This document shows positions 56,000-64,000 of a DNA stretch of 64,000 nucleotides, in pieces. Positions within the stretch are counted from its first letter, which is position 1, and each line of letters starts with the position of its first letter. Origin of the DNA: Prorocentrum cordatum. Lineage: Eukaryota; Sar; Dinophyceae; Prorocentrales; Prorocentraceae. The translations under genes and the position numbers were made by a program. The stretch spans positions 1 to 64,000 of the forward strand of contig CAUYUJ010001436.1 of the NCBI GenBank assembly GCA_963575745.1. Reading direction: 5' to 3'. The notes below the pieces were generated by a model. The model was not told the DNA's origin, did not search any database, and saw only the letters and a list, made by a program, of their open reading frames with translations.

Positions 56000-56405
56000 C
56001 AGCAATCTGGTCGGGATCCTCGCCTGCACTTCTTTGTGGCCACTTCGAAGTGAGAGCCGCCTGGTCGAGATCCCCGTCAGGCGGCACCCAACATCCAGAG
56101 GCGACCTTGTGCCCAGACGGTAGGAAGCACCGCGTGAGCAGGACGGTCGAGCCAGACTGGCTTGATCAAAAATGGCCACGGACGAGAGGCCCCGAAGAGG
56201 GCCCAGCATGGTCCACCAGTGCGTCTGCTGTGGCCAAAGGAGGCTCCGAAACACTTGGTGGCCCCCTCTCTGTCTTTGCATCCCCTCCTCAAGGTGTGCA
56301 TGTAACTGTTTGTGTCTTCCCTGAGCCGCTTGTCTGTACGGTTTTATACACCTTGAGGCCTCAAGAATGGACTGCTGGATCCAAACTCGGAAAAACAAGA
56401 GGGAC
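56000..56405. other. no gene seen
   Basis: Unique sequence; open frames overlap and are unrecognised. Confidence 0.3.
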
Positions 56406-56410
56406 GTTTC

Positions 56411-56770
56411 CTCCTAGGGCCTCCCGTGACCTCCCATGGCCTCCCGTGGCCTCCTGTGGCATCCCATTGCCTCCCGTGGCCTCCCGTGGCATCCCATTTC
56501 CTCCAGTGGCCTCGGGTTGCCTTCCCTATCCCATTGCCGTCCCTATCAGTATCCCTATCCCTATCCCTATCCATCTTATCCGTATCATACATCCCTATCC
56601 ATGTCCCGATCCCCGTCCCCATCCGCATCCCGATTCCCATCCCTGTGTTCCAAACTCCTGGCCCTATATCCGTATCCCTATTCCTAAGCGTAGCCCTTCC
56701 CTTCTCCCTATCCCCCCGATCCCCCCCTATCGTGGCCCCCTGTCGTGCCCATCCCCCCCATCGCGGCCCC
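56411..56770. repeat. exact decamer repeat, then CCCTAT hexamers
   Basis: 56411-56520 is 11 units of exactly 10 bp (CTCCCGTGGC variants). 56520-56720 is (TCCCTA)n with CCCCATC variants. 56830-57150 is unique and includes the inverted pair CGCTACGTAT/ATACGTAGCG. Confidence 0.7.
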
Positions 56771-57150
56771 CATCGCGGCCCCCTGCCACACAGGTGCCAT
56801 TTTCTTCTGTAGCGGACGTGCCATGTGGAAATCGGATTCCACGTTGCCCGCGGCTTGGCGGGGAGCATGCCGAGCAACGACTGCTTGTCCGCAGGGGGAC
56901 TCGCTGCGCTACGTATCAATGAAAAGCATGGCCGCTCAGTGCACAAGCTCGCATGTACAAGCCAATACGTAGCGGACTCTAGGCACGCCAGGGTGGAATG
57001 ACACGTTGCGATACTAGCAAATCGCTGTGGTACCCCGCGCGGTCCAACCGTGCACGAAGCACAAGCCGATTGCTGAGGCCTCTGGCGCAAGCAGGGCGAT
57101 ACCCTAAACGCGCCAGCTATGTACATCTAGCTAGTATTTAAAATGCTAAC

Positions 57151-57333
57151 GTGGCCTCGCCTACATGTGCTGTGGCTGTCGGGCAGGAGGAGTGCTTGCT
57201 AAGTTGCCAGAATGATTCTACACGTGAAGGTGCAGCTGAGCGACTTCTTGGTTTCGCGCCGTCCCTCGGCCCCGCGTCAATGGAATTTGCTTTAGCTTTT
57301 GCGTCAACTGTCGATACCACTATCCTCCATTAG
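57151..57333 (+). other. short plus-strand frame with gene-like composition
   Basis: SPTCAVAVGQEECLLSCQND then EFALAFASTVDTTILH. There is no ATG at the start and no recognised homology. It could be an exon end or chance; it sits tail to tail with the minus-strand gene. Confidence 0.15.
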
Positions 57334-58481
57334 GAATAATAGTAATAATACTCGTAATAGTAGGGGTCGTCAGTGGGTGCACTCATGGCCTCTTTCGTGT
57401 TCTGCCTTGTTATGAAATTTTGCCGCTCTCCCACGTCCACGAAGAGAGTCTTGACCTTGCCGAACAAAGGGTCCCCGAACAATTTGTTGGATGCGCGGAG
57501 AGATTGGCCGCTGGCTTCACGACGCTTCACAATGTCTGTGACGTCACGTCCATTGACACGTGCGTCATCTCCGTAGAATGCAGCGACTACAACGTAGCCA
57601 CTTGGTACATTGATAGTCTCGTTTGTGTTCTCCCTCGCACTGAAAGTTACAACCTCCTCGACGTCGACCAAGAGAGTCTTGACCTTGCCTTTCGCGGGAT
57701 CCCCGAACAACTCGTTTGATGCATGAAGAACTCTGCCGCTTGCATGGCGACGCTTCACGATGTCAGTGACATCAAATCCTTCGCCGCGATCGCCATGCCC
57801 GTAAAATGCAGCGACCACGGAGTAGCCCCTTGGTACAGTGATAGTCTCGTTTGTGTTCTCCCTCGCACTGAAAGTTTTGGGCACCTGGACGTCCACCAAA
57901 AGCACCTTCACCTTGTTTTTCACGGGATCCCCGAACAGCTCGTTGGATGCACGAAGCTCTTGCCCGCTGGCGTGGCGACGCTTCACGATGTCGGTGACAT
58001 CGCGCCCTCTGCCGCGAGCGCCATCCCCGTAGAACGCAGCGACCACGGAGCATCCCCTCGGCACGCTGATGGTCTCACGCGTGCTCTCCCTCGCCCTGAG
58101 AGTTATGGGCTTCCTCGCCGAGCGCGCCGCTGCCACATCCGGCTCCTCCACGGCGGCCCACTCCGCCTCGTCGGTGGACTTCGCCGCGCCTCGCCGCCCC
58201 GCGGCGCACTGCTCCGCCGCGGCGCCCTCCTCCGCGGCGGCCCGCCCCTCCTCAGCGACGGCCTGGGCCGCCGCCCGCCGCCGCGCAGCGCACTGCTCCG
58301 CCGCAGCGGCCGCGCCGCGGGCCGGGGCGCACTGCTGAGCCGCGCGGGCGCCGCACGCGGCCGCTGCGGCCAGCAGGCCCGCGCAGAGGAGCGGCGCCCA
58401 GGCCGCGGCCAGCTGACGCCGGCGGAGCGCCGCCTCCTGTCGGGCACTGGCGGGGTGGGGTTTGGAGGGACTTGGTTTCAT
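57330..58481 (-). CDS. secreted or membrane-anchored protein with three 75-aa repeats
   Basis: 383 codons. Residues 27-48 are hydrophobic (WAPLLCAGLLAAAAACGARA) after a basic N-terminus: a signal peptide or anchor. An Ala/Glu/Arg-rich, possibly coiled region (50-115) follows. Three repeats, 126-198, 203-274 and 279-350, share NETIxVPxGYxVVAAFYG, DVTDIVKRR, ASNELFGDP and KVKxLLVDV. The pattern resembles the small beta-domain (xYG...DVT...LFGDP...K.L.V) found in some bacterial and eukaryotic secreted proteins and in DnaJC11-type C-termini (DUF3395). That link is inference. A fourth repeat begins (FITRQNTKEAMSAPT) but ends in a Tyr-rich tail. The opposite-strand open frame is its shadow. Confidence 0.7.
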   Translation of the reverse strand: MKPSPSKPHPASARQEAALRRRQLAAAWAPLLCAGLLAAAAACGARAAQQCAPARGAAAAAEQCAARRRAAAQAVAEEGRAAAEEGAAAEQCAAGRRGAAKSTDEAEWAAVEEPDVAAARSARKPITLRARESTRETISVPRGCSVVAAFYGDGARGRGRDVTDIVKRRHASGQELRASNELFGDPVKNKVKVLLVDVQVPKTFSARENTNETITVPRGYSVVAAFYGHGDRGEGFDVTDIVKRRHASGRVLHASNELFGDPAKGKVKTLLVDVEEVVTFSARENTNETINVPSGYVVVAAFYGDDARVNGRDVTDIVKRREASGQSLRASNKLFGDPLFGKVKTLFVDVGERQNFITRQNTKEAMSAPTDDPYYYEYYYYYS

Positions 58482-58792
58482 GATGAACGAGGGGGGCGCC
58501 CCCGACGCCCCAGTCCACCAAGCAGAACTGCCCTTGCCGGAAGAGACACCAGCTGCGGCAGACTTGGTCTAGGGAGTCTTTGCAACATTTTGGGCTTCGG
58601 GGCCCAGTCACTAGTTAACCGGCTCCCTAACCCGGGGTCCTGGCTACCTGGGCACCATGGCGCCGCGAGAAAACTCCGGCGCCGTGGGGCAGAATTCGCG
58701 ACAGGAGCCCTGGACCCCGTCTCTGTGCCGAACTTGCCGAGCAGCGCCGATCCGCGGAAGTTCCTGAGGCACAAGACTGACTACCTACCAGA

Positions 58793-58932
58793 CCACCCCA
58801 ACCCAACCCGAAGACCCGAATTTCGGGTTGGGGGGGGTAAGGGTTCCACATGTGTTTTTTCGATGTTTCCCGAACCCCCCCCCACTGGAAATCGAGGGTA
58901 AATCTGAGCCTTCGGGTTGGGTTGGGGTGGTT
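58793..58932. mobile_element. MITE-like element with 22-bp terminal inverted repeats
   Basis: ACCACCCCAACCCAACCC... (58793-58814) and its perfect inverse (58911-58932) enclose a nested hairpin (CGGGTTGGGGGGG with CCCGAACCCCCCCC). About 140 bp, no coding content. Confidence 0.65.
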
Positions 58933-58949
58933 TGGTGGGTGGTGAAAGA

Positions 58950-60260
58950 CGGGGTGAAGGGCCGCTGTGATTGCTTCACGACACCCAGGTGTCAGGCTTC
59001 GGGGCCACATTCTGGAACACCGAGGGCCGATCGGGGCATCCGTCCCGCCGCTTTTGAATCCACCGTCGAGATCCAGCTGTTGGAAGGGATCCCGACCTCG
59101 GAAAACCGCCAAACGAAGTACCGAAAGCCCAGAAAGCCTGCAGGGACCCGATTTCTTCGAGTCGCGGGCCGCCGAAGCTCTCAACCCCCTCAGCGGAGCA
59201 GGTTTTGCATCCCTGGGAGCTTCTGGAGTGCCCTGGAGACCGAACCGAGCCAGGGGCCCAAGACGGTGGACCCCCCACCGTCTCGATTACTCATGGCATC
59301 CGAAGACAACAGAAACTCTTGTGCTCTTCCCACAAAGCTTGAGCAACAACAGAGGGAAGCAGAAGCCTAGGGAATCCCCTGCGGAGATCTATAGATGCTC
59401 CTGGATATTCAGGGCGCCAGTGACACATCAGAGGAAACACCACAAACCTGTATCCCCAGACCCCCGGCGTCGTGTTTTTTGTTCTGGGGTGTTCCGCTTC
59501 TGAAGCGGAAGATGGGACATCTGGACTTCTTCCCTGACATCTGGACTTCTTCCCTGAGAAGAGCTGTTAAGCTTGAGCCGGTATTTTGCCGGCCTCGGGG
59601 CCCAGTAAGGGCGTCAGTGGCGGCGAACGTTTCCACAAACCTCCAATTGACTTCATCACGACGCGATGGGGGTTCTGGAACTCCTATATCCGCGAGCCCC
59701 GAAAACAATTGCCACATCAAATCCAGTCAACACCAGGTCCAGTCTGCCCAGTCTCGACCCTTCAGGTCCAGGCCTCGAGCACACATCATGAGAACATCAC
59801 CAACTGAAGCTCGGAGACATCCGAACACCCGTGGAACACATCCGAAAACATCCGAGAATCTCCAGAAACATCTTATACAGACCGAACAACGTCCGCGAGC
59901 ATCCCAAAGCCGCCAGCAGCCATCAAAGGCCTCTGGAAGCCCACACACCAGCAATTATCTGAAGCCTCCGAAAGCTGTCGACACACCTCCGAAGGGCGGG
60001 CGAAACCGCGGAAATCATCCGACATGTCTTCCGAACGCTTCCGAACATGTCCCGCGCGCCTCCGAACAAAAAGCATCGAGGAGGGCCCTCCGCAGACATC
60101 CCGCGTGCCGATTCTCCTGGGGGCGCGGGGGCCCCTGGACATCTCGACCCCCTCCCCCCCGGGGCCAGAATCTCGTCCCGAACCGTTTCCTGACTCGTTA
60201 AAGGCTTAACGACTTCTGCCGTCCTTCGACTCGCGCTGGAGCGGCCGCGAAGTGCTCGAA
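58950..60260. other. no supported gene
   Basis: Unique sequence with loosely repeated ACATCCGAA around 59800-60060. Open frames on both strands are unrecognised. Confidence 0.35.
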
Positions 60261-60370
60261 CTTTCCCTGGAGATCTCTGGATTTGCCTGGATTTACCAAG
60301 ATTTATCTAGATTTACCTGGATTGACCTGGATTTACCTCGATTTATCTGCACTTACCTGGGCTTATCTGG
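60261..60370. repeat. TTTACCTGGA exact 10-bp tandem repeat
   Basis: Eleven consecutive units of exactly 10 bp (CTGGATTTAC variants), without indels. 60380-60915 shows no recognised gene. Confidence 0.8.
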
Positions 60371-60916
60371 CTCGATTCTCACAAGTCGATTGGCGAAAAG
60401 TCGACAAGCCCTTAGGGACTGACGGCCCCGAGGCCCGACACTGGCCTCCAGAGGCAGACATGGCGACAGACCTGCCGCTCCGATTTTTGTTCGCAGGGCG
60501 TCCGGTGTCTCACTGCAGCGACCCTGCAGACGTGCTGCAGCGGATTGTTGCGTGGCTGTCTGCCAGTGCAAAACCCCGAAACGGCGAGTGAAAAACGAAA
60601 GGAATTTCGCGTGGATCTTTCTGAGCCTTCGTTCCTGGCCACAAAACATCCGCACGAAATTCACCTCGAAATCCCGAACGACATTCCCCAGGACACCCCC
60701 GGCCCATCCCATCGTTTTTCGAACGAAATCCGCTCTGCGATGTTGGCGCCATGAGATGTCTGGCGAAGGTTCCGAGAGAAGCCATCGGCACGCACCCCCG
60801 AAGAGCCACCGGGTGCCGAGGAACACCCCCCGGAAGCCTCCGATGGGGCATCCGAGCTGCCACCCCCAACGAAAACTGCCGACGATGCGCCCGAGCAAGA
60901 AGCCACCGATCGGGGG

Positions 60917-61085
60917 TAACGAAAGGAGGGGATAGCAAAGGGTAGGGTAGAGACTCAGCTCGCGCAGCTGATCTTCCCAGCGCCTCCAGGCGCCCATGTA
61001 TCGAGGAACGGGCCCGGCGGCGGGGCCGAAACCAGCTGCATGCAGCAGATCTCGTAACCACCCTTTCCCCTATCCCCCCCCTTCC
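60917..61085. mobile_element. dispersed short element, copy 2
   Basis: Matches 47562-47745 (CGCCCATGTATCGAGGA, CCGAAACCAGCTGCATGCAG). The termini GAAAGGAGGGGATAG and CTATCCCCCCCTTCC form an inverted repeat; the central palindrome is shorter than in copy 1. Confidence 0.55.
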
Positions 61086-61224
61086 GCTCGGCCCAGCCCG
61101 CGGGAGGTGTCCGAGACGCGCGCTGCGGGCCGGGCGGGCGCGGCGCGGTCCTCGCCCTCGGGGGCCAGGTCCAGGATCACGCTGGCGAGGCCGGGGTGCC
61201 CGGCCTCGCCCCAGCCGAGGGTGG

Positions 61225-61560
61225 CGCTCTCGAGCAGCTGCCTTCGGAGGGGGGGGGGCTCGAGGCCTTCGGAGGGGGGGGGGCTCGAGGCCTCGAGGCC
61301 TCGAGGGGGTGGCGCTCTCGAGCAGCCGCCTTCGGAGGGGGGGGGCGTCGAGGCCTCGAGGAGGAGGAGGAGGGCGAGGCGGAGCGAGGCGCGCAGCTCC
61401 GAGGGAGCGGGGCCCTGTGGAGGGTCGGCACCCTCCTCCTCCTCCCTCCTCCTCCTCCTCCTCCTCCTCTCCTCCCCTCCTCCTCCTCCTCCCTCCTCCT
61501 CCCCCCCCCCCTCCTCCTCCTCCTCCTCCTCCTCCTCCTCCTCCCCGAGGGTCGGGGCCC
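61225..61560. repeat. CTCGAGGCC and CTC repeats
   Basis: GGAGGGGGGGGGCTCGAGGCC units at 61235-61350, then (CTC)n at 61430-61545. Confidence 0.65.
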
Positions 61561-62190
61561 CTGCACCGTGGTGTCGGCGCTCACCTGGCCCGAAGAAGTT
61601 CTCAAGCAAGCCGCGGCGTGTGTGGTCCATTGATCGGCAACCAATGTCGTTGGGTGCTCTCGAGGGGGAGGGGGGGATCGAGGGAGGATTCAGGGTACAT
61701 TCCTTTGGGCTTCTCTGCGCCCTTGGGGCCCGCTTTGGACGCCCGGGGGCCGTCAGGAAACTACCTGGGGTGAGAAACTGGCCAGGGTGGCACTCAGGAG
61801 GGGTCCAAGAACCGATTTTGAATGGAGTTTTATCGGGGAGGAAGAGAGGAAGGAGGACGATGAGAGGATGTTGATAAAGATGATGAGGAACATGATGCAG
61901 CTGATGATGATGACGATGATGACGGTGATGATGATAAAGGAAAGTGGGCGCGGAGGAACACGATTCTAAGAGAGGGTAATGGGGCGATGATGGATACAAT
62001 ATGATATGATGACGAAGATGATGACAATGATGAGGGCGAGTGTATTTTGCCTTTGAATGTGCTCTACCATGTTTGCGCCTACGGATATCTCGGGGGACCT
62101 CTGGACGCCTCGAGAAGCCTCGAGTTTGTTGAGGTCTACATGAGGAACCTGCATTGAATGAGGTCTTGGTTCGATCATTCTGAAGGCCCT
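61560..62190. other. no gene seen; GAT tract
   Basis: GATGATGA-rich at 61855-62030; the rest is unique and unrecognised. Confidence 0.35.
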
Positions 62191-62194
62191 CATG

Positions 62195-62310
62195 GATCGT
62201 GCGTGTGTACGTGTGTGTATGGATGCATGTGTGTAAGTCTGTGTGTAGGTGTATGTGTGTATATGTGTATATGTGTGCACATTGTGTATATATATATATA
62301 TATGCACAGG
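62195..62310. repeat. (GT)n and (TA)n tracts
   Basis: TGTGTGTATG repeats, then TATATATATATATATA at 62287-62302. Confidence 0.75.
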
Positions 62311-63150
62311 GAATATTATTTTAAAAAGCAATGCACCCTCGTGAATCTGGGGAATCCCGGGCCCCCGGGCCGCCGGGGAGACCCAAAACGGCTCCACGGG
62401 CGAAGAGGGCCTCCACAAGGGCCTTCGGGTCTGCCCGCGGGGGCCCCCACGACGGTCCGAGATGTTCTAAGGACGGCCGGCAAGGCTTCCAAGACGCCCC
62501 TGGAGGGCCCAAATACAATCGGGGCGTTGACCTAAGGAACGATAAATAAGGAACGAGGCCCCTTTTTCCCATAAGTTAACTCCGATGTTCCATGGAAAAC
62601 CCCAGGAAAACCCAAGGAGCACTGTAAAGCAACTAGGAAACACGGAGCCCCTCCCCAACAAAAAGGGTTCCTTCTTCAGGGCCCCGACTGTAGACAGGGG
62701 AAGGCTCTGCTTTCATCTTTTTGTTGCGCCTTTGGGCTAGTGGGAAGGTTCTGCTTTCATCTCTCTGTTGCGTCTTTGGCCTAATCAGAACTAACGTAAT
62801 GATCAACATCGTGGTGAACAGGGCGACAGCACGAATGGCAACATGCTGGTGATGATGATGAGGACGCTGGCGGGGATGGCAGCGGTGCAGATGTCGCTGG
62901 GGATGAAGTTGCATGAGGCGAGACGGTTGCCCTTCCGGGGCGGGGAACGCGTGTGCGTGCGCGTGCGTGTGTGTATATATACATATAGGTACCGTGTTGG
63001 GTTTTTGGTTTGTGTCGAATGCTTTTTTGAGTATCTTGCGTTGCTTAATATGTTACGTTGTTTGTCTGCGCGTGCAGTGTCAATTCTTCATTGCTGAGTT
63101 GATTTGTTGTACTTCTTGACATGTGTAACATGCTGGTTATTTTTGGTTGT
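62310..63150. other. no gene seen
   Basis: Unique sequence. Two short direct repeats (GAAGGYTCTGCTTTCATC) lie at 62700 and 62744. Confidence 0.35.
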
Positions 63151-63154
63151 CGAT

Positions 63155-63179
63155 TTGTGCTTGTTGCTGCTGCTGTTGC

Positions 63180-63214
<35 letters not shown>

Positions 63215-63660
63215 CTGTGTCCGTTCGATGTTGTGTGCTTTTGTTGATGACATGTGCCTTTGTGTTATGATCCCCAATTGTTTTAGTTTGTCTATGGGTT
63301 GGCTAGTTTGTTATTGTGTGTTGGTGCATGTTCCCCACATCTAAGGTGCTGTTTTTGTTTGCTCTGTGCCCCCCCTGCGCAGAATCTCCTCCTGCTCATC
63401 CTCCTCCTCCTCCTCCTCCTCCTCCTCCTCCTCCTCCTCCTCCCCCTTCCCCACTCACACACCCACACAACCACGCACTCATGATCATGATCATGATCAT
63501 GATCATGATCCGCATCACCATCATCATCACCAGCAGCAGCAACAGCAGCACCACCATCGTTCTCCACATGGGCACCCCGCGCAAGACCACACCCGCCCAC
63601 GCGCACACACCTCATCATCACCACCATCATCATTGCCATCATCATACGTCCACTCACACT
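63155..63660. repeat. TGC, CTC, ATGATC and CAT microsatellites
   Basis: (GCT/GTT)n at 63160-63222, (CTC)n at 63395-63447, (ATGATC)n at 63480-63512, CAT/CAC-rich to 63660. Confidence 0.8.
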
Positions 63661-63682
63661 CACACACTCACGTATTCACCTT

Positions 63683-64000
63683 GAGGAAGTCTCGAGCGGA
63701 AGCCCCCCCCCCCCCTATGGGGCCCGCACTTCATGTTCGAATCCGAGCGGGTCATCGGAATCACCTACAAGGCATCGCGCTTGAGTGCTCCAAGGGGGCA
63801 AATCCTAAGGATGTTTTGAGCGGGAGCCTCGCTTGTGAGTGACTTGCGAGGAAGTCTCAGGCGGGCGCCCCCTCCCTACGGGGCCCACAATTCGTGTTGG
63901 TAATCCGAACGGGTCATCGGAATCACCTACTTGCCAGGCATGACATTTGAGCACCCTAGGAGACAAATCGTGAGGATGTCTCGAGCTGGGGCCTCGTTGG
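63683..64000. repeat. 165-bp tandem repeat, cut by the window end
   Basis: GAGGAAGTCTC at 63683 and 63848; both units carry CGGGTCATCGGAATCACCTA and GGGGCCCRCA. The third unit is cut by the window edge. Confidence 0.65.

Noticed and set aside
57723-58901. 392-codon plus-strand frame
   Set aside because: Antisense shadow of the minus-strand repeat protein, which has a signal peptide, clear repeats and conserved residues.
63725-63760. GTTCGAATCC, as in a tRNA T-loop
   Set aside because: No acceptor or anticodon stem around it, and the second repeat unit changes the sequence (GTTGGTAATCC).

Overview
The window looks like nuclear DNA of a dinoflagellate. The case rests on several independent signs: pentatricopeptide (PPR) repeats of the dinoflagellate type (NAGISACEKGEQWQ-like); introns with GA or GC donors beside GT donors; one very large gene of a type that recalls multi-copy dinoflagellate genes; an HU-like DNA-binding domain gene; a near match to the dinoflagellate spliced leader; and a very repeat-rich, high-GC background with few genes. 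I cannot fix the species (a Prorocentrum-, Polarella- or Symbiodiniaceae-like genome would fit). There is nothing bacterial in the layout: no operons and no ribosome binding sites.

Region by region. 1-15.9 kb: a minus-strand PPR locus in which small exons of 18, 123, 123, 123 and 228 nt (all multiples of three), plus one degenerate exon, lie between introns of about 1.5-4 kb. The introns are packed with arrays of CTTGGGCC-type units spaced about 10.5 bp apart. Their ends carry short terminal inverted repeats and hairpins, which suggests introner-like elements. 15.9-16.5 kb: a dispersed repeat. 16.5-23.2 kb (+): a giant gene of at least three exons with a DDE-transposase-like triad, a CxxH motif and an HMG-box-like end split by a GC-AG intron; one T-run frameshift lies near its 3' end. 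23.2-29.9 kb: repeats only, including phased T-tracts and long C and CA runs. 30.05-30.72 kb (+): an HU-like gene. 31.8-36.5 kb (+): a two-exon gene for an unknown protein of about 1,190 aa (Cys-rich N-part, helical C-part). 36.6-53.3 kb: microsatellites, satellites and several foldback or MITE-like palindromes, with an AT-richer island at 48.6-50.3 kb. 53.4-54.25 kb (-): a decayed PPR array with the same intron terminus as the first locus. 57.3-58.5 kb (-): a secreted or membrane-anchored protein with three 75-residue repeats. 58.5-64 kb: palindromic elements, decamer repeats and microsatellites.

The confident genes are few and all have plausible nuclear roles. The PPR proteins would act in organelle RNA processing, the HU-like protein in chromatin, and the DDE/HMG-like protein in transposition or as a domesticated DNA-binding protein. 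The repeat structure dominates, and it holds the least expected observations: intron termini that look like transposon ends, and short-period arrays whose spacing matches the DNA helical turn.
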